Shown here one piece after another: positions 1-8,243 of a stretch of 64,000 bases of DNA. The notes below the pieces were generated by a model, which had not been told where the DNA came from, did not search any database, and saw only the letters and a program-made list of their open reading frames with translations. Numbering within the stretch: the stretch's first letter is position 1; each line of letters opens with the position of its first letter. Both the position numbers and the translations under genes were made by a program. Origin of the DNA: Sphingopyxis italica (lineage in GTDB: Bacteria > Pseudomonadota > Alphaproteobacteria > Sphingomonadales > Sphingomonadaceae); NCBI RefSeq assembly GCF_011926545.1, contig NZ_JAATIT010000001.1, forward strand, positions 715,969 through 779,968, read 5' to 3'.

Positions 1-403
1 CGGGCTCACCCGGGCAATCGACCCAGAGCTTGAGCCCCCGCTCGCCTATCTGTTCGGAGAGTTGCCGAAAGGTGACGCCTGGCTCGACGAGGCAGTAAGC
101 CAAGTTCTCATTGATCTCGAGAATCTCATTCATGCGGCCAAGATCGAGCAATATGATCTTGTCGCGTGCCGCCACCTCCTGACCTGCGACCGCGCGGCAC
201 ACAGGTTGAAGCGACGCTCCGGCCTCGCTCGCCACCGCGAGGACCTTGGCAAGTTGCTCGGTGTCGCGCGGCGCGATGATACCCAGGGGCAAGGCGACCC
301 CGGAATGGAAGGGTGCGAGCGCCGCCGGATCGCGTGTTACCCCATCGGCACCGACCAGTGCCTCTAGCGCGTCGAGCGCGGCGGCTTGGCGATTTGCGTC
401 CAT
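1..403 (-). CDS. VAO/4-cresol-dehydrogenase-family FAD-linked oxidase, N-terminal part (cut by window edge)
   Basis: Only the first 134 codons lie in the window. The translation resembles the N-terminal FAD domain of vanillyl-alcohol oxidase relatives: a segment reading MNEILEINENLAYCLVEPG aligns closely with the same region of the complete VAO-like gene at 3624-5177. Where the full gene has the FAD pyrophosphate-binding loop TIGTGRNFAYGG, this one reads QPVCRAVAGQEVAARD and lacks the Gly-rich pattern, so canonical FAD binding is doubtful. The ATG at 403 follows a GGGGGTGATCAAG ribosome site, 12 nt after the bsdD-like stop, so it is the last gene of that operon visible here. It may be a degenerate paralogue or a partner subunit. 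Confidence 0.75.
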   Translation of the reverse strand, partial: MDANRQAAALDALEALVGADGVTRDPAALAPFHSGVALPLGIIAPRDTEQLAKVLAVASEAGASLQPVCRAVAGQEVAARDKIILLDLGRMNEILEINENLAYCLVEPGVTFRQLSEQIGERGLKLWVDCPGEP

Positions 404-415
404 CTTGATCACCCC

Positions 416-655
416 CTATTTCCGCATGGTCGAAGGTTGCAGGACGATCGGAAAAAGATCCGGCTCCGAAACATCGATCGCGAACTCCTCGGCGCGCACG
501 CGCGGGTCGATCGCACTCGCCGGCTCGCTGTCGCGCCAAGAGAAACAGCAGGCCGTGCAGCGATGGATTGTCCAAATCGTTTTCTCGCCATCGACGCCGC
601 GGAAATCAGGGATCGAAGCGTCGGAGCCACATCGCGGGCAATGGGGTGCAGTCAT
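416..655 (-). CDS. bsdD: Non-oxidative hydroxyarylate decarboxylase subunit D (BsdD/VdcD-like)
   Basis: A 79-residue protein with a zinc-ribbon-like pair of Cys motifs, CPRC (6-9) and CTAC (33-36), followed by CFSWRDSEP, which is characteristic of the small D subunit of 4-hydroxybenzoate/vanillate decarboxylases. In known systems this subunit accompanies a UbiD-type catalytic subunit and a UbiX-type flavin prenyltransferase, and both are in this operon. The start codon overlaps the stop of the UbiD gene (ATGA), implying coupled translation. The Cys pattern and context make the assignment firm even though the protein is short. Confidence 0.85.
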   Translation of the reverse strand: MTAPHCPRCGSDASIPDFRGVDGEKTIWTIHRCTACCFSWRDSEPASAIDPRVRAEEFAIDVSEPDLFPIVLQPSTMRK

Positions 656-2130
656 AGCGTCTCGCCTCGTTGCATCGCCTGGATCCGTTTGCCGAGGTCA
701 TCGATAGTCTGGCCGGTGGGCGGGGTGACCAGATGTGCCTCGCCCACCGGATCGGGCGGGAGATAGCTTGTTGCGTCGATAATCAGATGGTGCCCCTTCC
801 CCGGCGTCACGGCAGCGGGGTCGATCGGGACCATCGCCATGTTCGGCAGGACGATGATGTCCTCCGCGCGCGTCCGGGTCGACAGGGCCCACATGACCTG
901 GTTGAGATCGAAGGGATCGATATCGCCATCGACCATGATCAGATTTTTCAGATACATGAGGCCATGGGGCGTACCAAGCGCGCGGAGCGCCACGGATTTT
1001 GCGAAGCCCGCCATCCGGTTCTTGACCGCGATGATCGCTGTCAGTCCGTGCTGGTACAGCGCATTCACCGCGGTGACTTCGGGGAAGGTCTGGCGCAACT
1101 GTGCATAGATGGGCGCCGACGTATGAAGACCGATCAGCGTGTCGTGCTCCGTCCAGCCACGACCGATGTAGATATTCTCGAATATAGGGTTCTTTCGGTG
1201 CGAGACGGCGGTCACCTTGAAGACAGGGGCGCGTCGCACGCCGCTGTAGGATCCTGGGAATTCACCGAACGGCCCCTCGAAGACTCGCTCGCCGAGCTGG
1301 AGCTCGGCTTCGATGACGATCTCGCTATCCGCGAGGATGTCGATACCGTTGCCGGAATTCGTCAGCCGGATCGGCGCTCCCATCATCGCCGAGGCATAAG
1401 CATATTCGGACTCGTCGTAGCCGATTGGTGTTGCTGCGAACAATGCGACGCCGGGATGATTGCCAAGCATGACGGCAATCTTGAGCGGCAACCCTTCGCG
1501 TTCCGCCGCTAGAATCTGGCGTCCCATGTCATGCGACGGGATCGTCATCAGGCTGAAGCGATCGGGACCCTGAATCTGAAGCCTGTAGATACCGACATTC
1601 TGCTTGCCGAAATTGTCGGGATCCAACGGATCGCGCGAAGCCACCGACGCCTTGGCCAGATAGAAGCCACCGTCAAACTCGTTGATGCGATACACGGGCA
1701 GCAGGTCGTAGAGATTGATATTCTCCTCGTGCCGGCACTCATGCACAGGCGCCTGCCCCTCGGAAACGCGGCTGATCTGGGCAGAGGCATCGCCCCAGCG
1801 CCCGGCTATGTCGAAGAACATATCCCGGATTGTGGTGCCTTTTGGCTGACCCAGGAGCAGCGCGATATTATCCCAAGAGCCGTGCACCCCGACAACCGTG
1901 CGTTTCCCGGGGTAGCCCGCTATATTGTCGAACAGGATCGCAGGAGCATGGTTGACATCGCGCGATGCGGCCACGGCAATGTTGCGCAGGTCGGGCTCGG
2001 GCATGATCCGGTCCGTCCAGGTGATGGCCTGCCCATATTCTTCGAGGAGCTCCAGAAAATCGCGCAGCGATCCGACGCCTCTTGCGCGATCGGCGAGGTT
2101 GGCGCGAATGGCTGACTTTCCTTGAGACAT
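652..2130 (-). CDS. ubiD: UbiD-family prenyl-FMN-dependent aromatic acid decarboxylase
   Basis: A 492-residue UbiD-family decarboxylase, probably removing CO2 from a hydroxybenzoate such as 4-hydroxybenzoate or vanillate, using prenylated FMN made by the adjacent UbiX. Supporting motifs are NVGIYRLQIQGPDR (178-191; Asn and Arg that hold prFMN and metal) and EGPFGEFPG (285-293; catalytic glutamates), matching the R/E/E set of UbiD. An open frame extends upstream, but the ATG at 2130 overlaps the aldehyde dehydrogenase stop as ATGA and is preferred. It lies between the aldehyde dehydrogenase and the BsdD gene. BsdC is the closest named homologue; substrate is inferred from context. Confidence 0.9.
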   Translation of the reverse strand: MSQGKSAIRANLADRARGVGSLRDFLELLEEYGQAITWTDRIMPEPDLRNIAVAASRDVNHAPAILFDNIAGYPGKRTVVGVHGSWDNIALLLGQPKGTTIRDMFFDIAGRWGDASAQISRVSEGQAPVHECRHEENINLYDLLPVYRINEFDGGFYLAKASVASRDPLDPDNFGKQNVGIYRLQIQGPDRFSLMTIPSHDMGRQILAAEREGLPLKIAVMLGNHPGVALFAATPIGYDESEYAYASAMMGAPIRLTNSGNGIDILADSEIVIEAELQLGERVFEGPFGEFPGSYSGVRRAPVFKVTAVSHRKNPIFENIYIGRGWTEHDTLIGLHTSAPIYAQLRQTFPEVTAVNALYQHGLTAIIAVKNRMAGFAKSVALRALGTPHGLMYLKNLIMVDGDIDPFDLNQVMWALSTRTRAEDIIVLPNMAMVPIDPAAVTPGKGHHLIIDATSYLPPDPVGEAHLVTPPTGQTIDDLGKRIQAMQRGETL

Positions 2131-3593
2131 CAGTGTGCTCCCCCAACGGCCGCGTCGGTCTGGATGCTCACCCATTTCCACTCGGTCATGATTTCAAGAT
2201 CGGCCTCGGTGCCCTCGCGGCCAAATCCGGAAGCCTTGGAACCGCCGAACGGCACGTGAGGCTCGTCGTGCAACGTGGGCGCGTTGACATGGACCATCCC
2301 GGACTCGATTTCGCGAGCGAACCGAAGCGCCTTGTCGATGTCGCGCGTGAAGATCGCGGCGCTCAGGCCATATTCGGTGTCGTTGGCAAGCCGGAGGGCT
2401 TCATCGAGGTCATCGAACGGATAGAGCGACGTGACCGGCCCGAAGGTTTCCTGGGCCGCTACCTCCATCCCGGGCTGGACACCGGAGAGGATGGTCGCAT
2501 GGCACACATGGCCCGTCCATTCGCCCCCGGCGAGTATTTCGGCTCCCTTGCCGCGGGCGTCATCGATATGCTGCCGCACGCGCGCGCGCTGACGCCCGGA
2601 AATGATAGGACCCAGCATCGTTGCGGGATCGCGCAGATCGCCGGATGAGAGTTTCGCAGCTGCAGCAGCGAAAGCCTTGGAGAACCGGTCGAAGATCGGA
2701 CGTTCGACATAGATACGCGACGCCCCCATGCACACCTGGCCCTGATACATGAAGATGCTGAAGATCGCGGCCGCCACGGCCTTTTCGATGTCGGCGTCGG
2801 CGCAGACGACGAGAGGACTCTTCCCGCCGAGTTCGAGGGTATATTTCTTGAAGCCTTCAGCTGCGATGCGCGCGATATGCCGCCCGACCCGGGACGAGCC
2901 CGTGAAGGTGATCGCGCGAACCTTGGGATGGCCAGTAAGCGCATCGCCGATTTTGGCGCCGTCCCCATATACAATGTTGAACAGGCCTTCGGGCACGCCT
3001 GCTTCCTCCCAGAGGCGCGCGAGTTGATCGGCCACGCGCGGTGCCGCTTCCGACGGAAGCAGGACGAAGGCATTGCCCGTCGCGAGCGCCATGGCCGACT
3101 GCTTGATCCCCTTGATCAGCGGGACGTTGAACGGCGTAATGCCGGCAACGACTCCGACCGGTTCGCGAAAACTCATGCTGACGCGGCCGGGCGCATCGGA
3201 TGGAATAGTCTCGCCGCGAATGCGCCGGGGAACGCCTGCGGCCGCGCGCAAGAAGCTCGTGGCGAACCGGGTCTCGAAACCGGCCTTTGCGATCGGCGAG
3301 CCGATTTCATCAACGAGCGTGTCGGCAAATTGCGATGCGTCACGCTCCATGAGAGCCGAAGCCTTTATCATCCATCCCTCGCGCGCGGCTGCGGAAAGGT
3401 CGCGGTTCCGGCGATAGGCCGTGTCGGCCGCCTCAACTGCTCGATCGACGTCGGCCGGAGTCCCGGCAGCCGCCCGGGAATAGAGACTGTCGTCAATCGG
3501 GTTCAGGCTTTCGAAATAAGCGCCGTCGCCAGGGGCAACCGGTGACCCGCCGATCCAGTGGTCAAGCCCCCTCACTTCGTCCTTACGCATCAT
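2130..3593 (-). CDS. Aldehyde dehydrogenase (benzaldehyde/vanillin dehydrogenase-like)
   Basis: A 487-residue NAD(P)+-dependent aldehyde dehydrogenase with catalytic Cys288 (YQGQVCMGAS), general-base Glu254 (LELGGKSP) and oxyanion Asn156 (GITPFNVPL). It follows the VAO-like oxidase gene by 30 nt and overlaps the UbiD start, so it likely oxidises the hydroxybenzaldehyde made by the flavoenzyme to the acid that UbiD decarboxylates. Two tandem ATG codons follow an AGGAG site; the second (3590) has slightly better spacing. Overall it most resembles the vanillin/benzaldehyde/salicylaldehyde dehydrogenase group, but substrate cannot be fixed from sequence. Confidence 0.9.
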   Translation of the reverse strand: MMRKDEVRGLDHWIGGSPVAPGDGAYFESLNPIDDSLYSRAAAGTPADVDRAVEAADTAYRRNRDLSAAAREGWMIKASALMERDASQFADTLVDEIGSPIAKAGFETRFATSFLRAAAGVPRRIRGETIPSDAPGRVSMSFREPVGVVAGITPFNVPLIKGIKQSAMALATGNAFVLLPSEAAPRVADQLARLWEEAGVPEGLFNIVYGDGAKIGDALTGHPKVRAITFTGSSRVGRHIARIAAEGFKKYTLELGGKSPLVVCADADIEKAVAAAIFSIFMYQGQVCMGASRIYVERPIFDRFSKAFAAAAAKLSSGDLRDPATMLGPIISGRQRARVRQHIDDARGKGAEILAGGEWTGHVCHATILSGVQPGMEVAAQETFGPVTSLYPFDDLDEALRLANDTEYGLSAAIFTRDIDKALRFAREIESGMVHVNAPTLHDEPHVPFGGSKASGFGREGTEADLEIMTEWKWVSIQTDAAVGGAH

Positions 3594-3623
3594 GAATCTC
3601 CTGGGAGCGTGGGTCGCGTGGCA

Positions 3624-5177
3624 TCAGGGACGCGCCGACTTCGGCCATATGCCCTGCTTTCCGGGCGAAAGAATGCCGTTGGGATCGAGAGCGTCCTTCA
3701 GGCGGTGATGGAGATCCCAAAGCGCCCCGTCGTTGTGACGATAGGTTCCAGCAATCTGGTCCATGAAGGCGAGATGGGTACGATATTCGCCGAACCCTGC
3801 CGCCGCGGCCTCGTCCACCAGGAGACTGAAGAGATCGTGGGCGCTCTTGCGCATCGTTTCATCGGCCCGATTGTACATGATCATCAAAATGTGATGCATG
3901 TCCCGCCAGCCGACCAGAAACTCACCGATGTAGTCGAAGCCGAATTCGTGGCAGCGTTTCTTGATCAGATTATATTGAGCCAAGGCTTCCGCCCCGTCGG
4001 GCGCGGAAATCGGGGAAAAGTTGACGTGTCCCCCTCCGCCGATCCAGTTCATGATGCTGAACTCGGTCATATTGGGTTCGCCGCGCATGAGCTTAACGCG
4101 ATAATCCCACGCAGGATCATTCTCGCGCGCGAAGTGGAACTTGGCGCCCGGAATGTTGCTGAATGCCTCCTCGATCAATTTCCAATTATTCTCGATCATG
4201 GGCGGTGGTCCGTAGAGGGCGCCGTAATAATTCCACATCCCGAGATTGAGGTCCGCGGCGATCTTCGTCCGGATCGACGGCGGGAGCGGCCCCTTGCCGT
4301 CATAATAATGTCGCCGCGTGGTCTTCGCCGAGGCCTCCCACAATAGGTCGACCGCGACCGCTGCGTTAGGGATCACCTGATTCACCTTGAGCGGGCGCGT
4401 GATCTCGAAAATCTGCTCGAGATCCTCTTCGCGTGGAAAGGTGATCATGAACGGCTTGTAACCGGGCGGCTCCGGCATCAGCCAGATGCCGAGTTTGGTG
4501 ACGACGCCGAAATTCGACTGGGTGAACATGCCATCGAACTGCGGTCCGAGCCCATGTTTGCTGATCTGCCAATGCTTGCTGTTAGAGATGCCTCCCTGGC
4601 CCGTGCGAACGACCTGGCCATCGGCAAGCACAACTTCCATCCCGCATTGCATAATGAAGTGATCGCCATAGGGCGTGTAGCCGGCGCCATGCTCGAGCGC
4701 GTTCCCCATGACGCCGCCCCAGGCGGGCGCTGCCGGATCGATCCACAATTTGCTGCCGATCCGCTGCAGGTGGCGATAAAGCTGCATGTAGGAAACGCCC
4801 GGCTCGACCAGCGCATATCCATATTTTTCGTTGACTTCGATGATCCGGTTCATCCGTTTCAGATCGAGGACAAGATATCCGGATTTGCGGGGTGCCGGCC
4901 CGCCATATGCGAAGTTCCGTCCAGTCCCGATGGTCCAGATCGGCAATCGGAAGCTGTTGGCGATGGCAAGGATCCGCTGCACCTGTTCGACGCTTTCCGG
5001 AGCGACGGCGGCAGAAGGAAGCAGAGTGCCATCGGCAAGCGGCGAATACGCGTCGCGGTAAGTCGACAGCGGAAGCTCGTCGACGAAAACCCAGGTTTTG
5101 CCGACGACGCCTGCGAGTTCATCGAGGGCCCGTGAAAAGTCGGCCGCCGCAATTCCCTCGGGCAGCGGCGGCCTCAC
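3624..5177 (-). CDS. Vanillyl-alcohol-oxidase-like flavoprotein (4-alkylphenol oxidase/dehydrogenase)
   Basis: A 517-residue member of the VAO/4-cresol methylhydroxylase family, with FAD domain motifs TIGTGRNFAYGG (82-93) and ALVEPGVSYMQLY (122-134). The segment GGGGHVNFSPIS places His384 where VAO has its covalent FAD-linking His422, whereas PchF uses a Tyr that is Met376 here. GEYRTHLAFMDQI (463-475) carries the Tyr-Arg pair that holds the phenolate. It is therefore predicted to be a covalent histidyl-FAD oxidase or dehydrogenase of 4-hydroxybenzylic or 4-alkylphenol substrates. No cytochrome c (CXXCH) subunit is next to it. The start overlaps the upstream stop (ATGA). Confidence 0.9.
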   Translation of the reverse strand: MRPPLPEGIAAADFSRALDELAGVVGKTWVFVDELPLSTYRDAYSPLADGTLLPSAAVAPESVEQVQRILAIANSFRLPIWTIGTGRNFAYGGPAPRKSGYLVLDLKRMNRIIEVNEKYGYALVEPGVSYMQLYRHLQRIGSKLWIDPAAPAWGGVMGNALEHGAGYTPYGDHFIMQCGMEVVLADGQVVRTGQGGISNSKHWQISKHGLGPQFDGMFTQSNFGVVTKLGIWLMPEPPGYKPFMITFPREEDLEQIFEITRPLKVNQVIPNAAVAVDLLWEASAKTTRRHYYDGKGPLPPSIRTKIAADLNLGMWNYYGALYGPPPMIENNWKLIEEAFSNIPGAKFHFARENDPAWDYRVKLMRGEPNMTEFSIMNWIGGGGHVNFSPISAPDGAEALAQYNLIKKRCHEFGFDYIGEFLVGWRDMHHILMIMYNRADETMRKSAHDLFSLLVDEAAAAGFGEYRTHLAFMDQIAGTYRHNDGALWDLHHRLKDALDPNGILSPGKQGIWPKSARP

Positions 5178-5749
5178 CGCGTTTCTCCGGCAAGCCGAAA
5201 GGCCCAGGTCACAAGTAGGCCGGGGCTATTCGAGGCGAGTGCACATTCCCCCGAAATGCACGCGGCCCGGCGCGGTGATGATTTGTGGCCGTCCAGCTCA
5301 TCGCGAACTTTCTGCGCAACGACGGCGGGCCAAGTATATTGCGGGAGCGCGCCCAAGCCGGGGGCGGCGCCGATGCGGTGTGTCCAGCGGCCCGCCTCAT
5401 AGGAATGTTCCCATCGAAGCAAAGGCTCCGCTCCACTCTCGATGAGCAACTGGGCCGCAATCATTGCAGCGGGGTCGGAGGTCAGGCCTGCAATCACCTG
5501 CGCGCCGCGGGGCCAGTCGCCAAGCAACTCATCCAGCCCGCTTCCGACATCCAGCGCGAGAGACTTTTTCGAAGACGATATGAGGGACGCGGCAAAACGC
5601 TCGCTTTCCTCAACCCTTGGCTGGCTGACGACGAGAACGGCCTCTTCGTCCGCCGCACTTCCTGACCGGAAGCGGGAGGCTCCAACCAGACCCGCGCAAA
5701 AAACCCCGGCGCCCAATAGCTCCCGGCGCATCAGCACTGCCGCCATCAA
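5174..5749 (-). CDS. Exported hypothetical protein between ubiX and the VAO-like gene
   Basis: A 191-residue protein of unknown function. The N-terminus MRRELLGAGVFCAGLVGA looks like a signal peptide or membrane anchor (basic residues then about 15 hydrophobic residues), so a periplasmic location is likely. The rest is soluble with no CXXCH haem motif, so it is not the cytochrome partner found in p-cresol methylhydroxylase operons. Its start overlaps the UbiX stop and its stop overlaps the VAO-like start (both ATGA), so it is tightly coupled to the oxidase and may help it function or deliver substrate. I do not recognise a family. Confidence 0.7.
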   Translation of the reverse strand: MMAAVLMRRELLGAGVFCAGLVGASRFRSGSAADEEAVLVVSQPRVEESERFAASLISSSKKSLALDVGSGLDELLGDWPRGAQVIAGLTSDPAAMIAAQLLIESGAEPLLRWEHSYEAGRWTHRIGAAPGLGALPQYTWPAVVAQKVRDELDGHKSSPRRAACISGECALASNSPGLLVTWAFRLAGETR

Positions 5750-6369
5750 ATTGTCCTTTCCGATTTATCCGCCTGCGCCAGAGGCATCACTTCTGCGCCC
5801 TTCAGTCCGGTCCATCGGCGATCGGCGGCCCGATGGATGCCGAACTGGTCGAGGACCCGGATGCAGCTATGGTCGACGATTTCGTCGATCGACGATGGCC
5901 GAGCGTAGAACGCCGGGACGGGTGGGAAAATTATCGCCCCCATTTCGGTACAGGCTGCCATGTTTCGAAGATGGGCAAGGTTCAGGGGCGTCTCTCGCAC
6001 CATGAGCGTTAATGGACGACGCTCCTTGAGCATGACGTCGGCAGCTCGGGTGATCAGATTGTCGGAGAGCCCATTGGCGATCGCCGCAAGGGTGCGCATG
6101 GAGCAGGGCGCGACAATCATGCCGTCACAGAGAAACGATCCGCTCGCGATACTGGCGCCGACATTCCGTATGTTATGAACCACGTCAGCCGACGCTTCAA
6201 ATTTTTTCAGCGTTAGCGGCAGTTCCTCGCGGATGTTGAGCACGGCTGCCTGGGAGACCACGAGGTGCGTTTCGCAGCTCGGATCTTCACGCAGCATTTC
6301 CAGCAGACGCAGACCGTAGATTGATCCTGTCGCGCCGGTGATCGCGATCACGATCTTTTGCAACGTCAT
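5746..6369 (-). CDS. ubiX: UbiX-family flavin prenyltransferase
   Basis: A 207-residue UbiX/BsdB-type enzyme that makes prenylated FMN for UbiD decarboxylases. Motifs visible are the flavin-binding GATGSIYG near the N-terminus, GMIVAPCSMRTLAAIA, DNLITRAADVMLKERRP and the RETPL signature, then the PPVPAFY segment that shapes the prenyl pocket. A longer open frame starts at 6453, but the ATG at 6369 begins the family consensus (TLQKIVIAITGA) and follows a purine-rich GGGGGCG. It is the first gene of the decarboxylase operon and has a plausible own promoter about 80 nt upstream (6449-6476). Confidence 0.93.
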   Translation of the reverse strand: MTLQKIVIAITGATGSIYGLRLLEMLREDPSCETHLVVSQAAVLNIREELPLTLKKFEASADVVHNIRNVGASIASGSFLCDGMIVAPCSMRTLAAIANGLSDNLITRAADVMLKERRPLTLMVRETPLNLAHLRNMAACTEMGAIIFPPVPAFYARPSSIDEIVDHSCIRVLDQFGIHRAADRRWTGLKGAEVMPLAQADKSERTI

Positions 6370-6448
6370 CGCCCCCGCCGGCGGAGGCCGCCTGTATCCG
6401 GTCGATTCGGCACTAGCATAGCCCGCTCCCGATTTCCTATTTGGACAC

Positions 6449-6476
6449 AGCATACAATCCGTTGCTTATTGTGCAA
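6449..6476 (-). promoter_or_regulatory. Predicted promoter of the ubiX-ubiD operon with overlapping operator-like half-site
   Basis: On the minus strand a TTGCAC (-35, 6471-6476) is separated by 16 nt from TATGCT (-10, 6449-6454). The ATTGTGCAA element overlaps the -35 box. The 28-nt block matches the predicted promoter at 27257-27284 at 22 positions by my alignment. Function is inferred from sequence alone. Confidence 0.5.
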
Positions 6477-6502
6477 GGCCAAAACCGGCGCGCGGATCGC
6501 GG

Positions 6503-7273
6503 TCACTGGCGGAATCGATCGAGCAGCCCGCGTGCCGCATCGGCGAGGGCGAACGCATCTATTCCGACAGCGACGAAGCTTGCGCCGCCGGCGAGATGTG
6601 CATCGAGAAGCGCGAGATCGCGCGACAGAATTCCCGCTGGCTTTCCCGCGGCAAGGATGCGGGACAACGCGCCCATCGTGAGCTCGCGCACCCGCTCCCG
6701 GTTGGCGCTTCCCAAGAGCCCGGCCGACGCTGCCAGATCGGCTGGACCGATGAACAGCGCGTCGATCCCGTCGACGCCGGCGATTGCTTCGATATTCTCG
6801 ACACCCTGAATCGTCTCGATTTGCGCAATCAGACAAAGCCGCTCGTTGGCATCGGCAACATGGGTCGCAATGCCGCCCCAGCGCGATGCCCTTGCACCGC
6901 CGATGCCTCGGCTGCCCGATGGGGGGTAGCGGCATGCTTCGACCAACCGGAAGGCCTGCTCAGCCGTTTCGACCATCGGAACCATGAGGGTCGTCGCTCC
7001 CAAGTCGAGGATTTGACGGATCGCGACGGGGTCTGATGAAGGCACGCGCACGACGGCAGCGCAGGGCGGGCAGGACGCTATTGCCCGCAATTGCTCGATT
7101 ATCCCGGGCAGAGTTTGCGGTCCGTGCTCGGCATCGACAAGGAGCCAGTCGAACCCCAGTCCGGCGCAGATTTCGGCGATGTCGGCGTTCGCCAGCGCCA
7201 GCCAGAATCCCATCTGCGTCCGCCCTTCGGCGAGCGCGACTTTGAAATGGTTGGGAGGATTTGCTGACGACAT
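6503..7273 (-). CDS. hpaI: HpcH/HpaI-family aldolase
   Basis: A 256-residue class II pyruvate aldolase of the HpcH/HpaI family, which cleaves 4-hydroxy-2-oxo acids to pyruvate (or oxaloacetate) and an aldehyde. The expected residues are present: base His50 (DAEHGP), Arg76 (VVRVPSSDP), and metal ligands Glu153 (QIET) and Asp179 (FIGPADLA). The ATG at 7273 is one nt after the hydratase stop. Its pairing with an HpaH-type hydratase mirrors the end of the homoprotocatechuate meta pathway, so this pair probably handles a dicarboxylate-type ring-fission product distinct from the DmpE/DmpG pair at 16.9-19.7 kb. Confidence 0.9.
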   Translation of the reverse strand: MSSANPPNHFKVALAEGRTQMGFWLALANADIAEICAGLGFDWLLVDAEHGPQTLPGIIEQLRAIASCPPCAAVVRVPSSDPVAIRQILDLGATTLMVPMVETAEQAFRLVEACRYPPSGSRGIGGARASRWGGIATHVADANERLCLIAQIETIQGVENIEAIAGVDGIDALFIGPADLAASAGLLGSANRERVRELTMGALSRILAAGKPAGILSRDLALLDAHLAGGASFVAVGIDAFALADAARGLLDRFRQ

Positions 7274-7274
7274 G

Positions 7275-8075
7275 TCAGACAAACCGCATCGCGATCGAGC
7301 CGAGCCTGCCATAATCCGCAGATATCACGTCGCCGCGCGACACAGGGACCGGGCGGGTAAAAGAACCGCCCAGCAGGATTTCGCCCGCCTGCAACTCTTC
7401 TCCCCACTGCGACAAGCGATTTGCCAACCACGCGACCCCTCGCGCTGGATGGTTTAGCACGCCAGCCGCAATTCCTGTTTCCTCGATGACGGCATTGCGA
7501 GATAATATGGCGCCGGCCCATCGCAGGTCGATGGCGTCCGGCCGGATGGGCCGGCCGCCGAGGACGATCCCGGCATTCGCCGCGTTGTCGGCAATCGTAT
7601 CCTGGATTTTCCGGGCGCTGCCGGTCTCCGCGTCGATCGGCTGAACGCGGCTGTCGATGATCTCCACGGCGGGCACTACATATTCAGTGGCAGCGAGAAC
7701 AGCCCGTGTCGTCACATCGGGACCACCCAGCGGCCGGGAGAGAATGAAGGCCAATTCGACTTCGACCTTCGGATTGATGAAGCGATCGATGGGAATTTCG
7801 CTCCCCTCCTCGAACGCCATGTCATCGAGCAACGTGCCATAGTCGGGCTCGGTGATACCAGCAGACGCCTGCATCGCACGCGATGTCAGACCAATCTTGC
7901 GGCCAATGGACCGACGTCCCGCCGCCTTCTTGAGCTCAACCCACGCGCGGGCGATGCGATATCCATCTTCTATCGTCATCTGAGGGAAGCGAAGCGACAG
8001 CTGCCGGACGGGTGTTTGGCTCGCCTCGGCGACATCCAGTTCACGCGCGAGCGATGCAACAGTCTCGTCGTCCAT
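7275..8075 (-). CDS. hpaH: 2-oxo-hept-3-ene-1,7-dioate hydratase-like (HpaH family)
   Basis: A 266-residue fumarylacetoacetase-fold hydratase of the HpaH/MhpD/DmpE group, adding water to a 2-oxo-4-enoate. The segments [13 protein letters not shown]-type motif [16 protein letters not shown] and DTIADNA are typical and include the acidic metal ligands. ATG 8075 has GGGGAG eight nt upstream and is preferred over a GTG at 8096. It is the first gene of a two-gene unit with the HpaI aldolase and is divergent from the hydrolase at 8244, with two copies of a palindromic element between them. Length is close to HpaH. Confidence 0.87.
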   Translation of the reverse strand: MDDETVASLARELDVAEASQTPVRQLSLRFPQMTIEDGYRIARAWVELKKAAGRRSIGRKIGLTSRAMQASAGITEPDYGTLLDDMAFEEGSEIPIDRFINPKVEVELAFILSRPLGGPDVTTRAVLAATEYVVPAVEIIDSRVQPIDAETGSARKIQDTIADNAANAGIVLGGRPIRPDAIDLRWAGAILSRNAVIEETGIAAGVLNHPARGVAWLANRLSQWGEELQAGEILLGGSFTRPVPVSRGDVISADYGRLGSIAMRFV

Positions 8076-8116
8076 CTCGGCTACTCCCCGTCCCACAATT
8101 GCTTATCTGGCAAATG

Positions 8117-8128
8117 CATTGCACAATG
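8117..8128. promoter_or_regulatory. Operator-like element CATTGCACAATG in divergent hpaH/hydrolase promoter region
   Basis: A 12-nt near-palindrome located in the 168-nt gap between divergent hpaH (start 8075) and the hydrolase (start 8244). It is the exact reverse complement of the element at 8185-8196, and the same sequence recurs at 27275-27298. This distribution suggests an operator, though the cognate regulator is unknown. Confidence 0.55.
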
Positions 8129-8184
8129 AGATATGAGAGTCCAGTCGGCAGGTCGCTAGAGTTTACAATGGACAACACGATAGC

Positions 8185-8196
8185 CATTGTGCAATG
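8185..8196. promoter_or_regulatory. Operator-like element CATTGTGCAATG, second copy in the same divergent region
   Basis: The exact reverse complement of the 8117 element, 68 nt away and upstream of the hydrolase. Two oppositely oriented copies between divergent genes fit a shared control region. Confidence 0.55.
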
Positions 8197-8243
8197 TCCA
8201 GGTCGGATGGAATGCCATCGATAAGACGGAAGGGAGAGATTTC

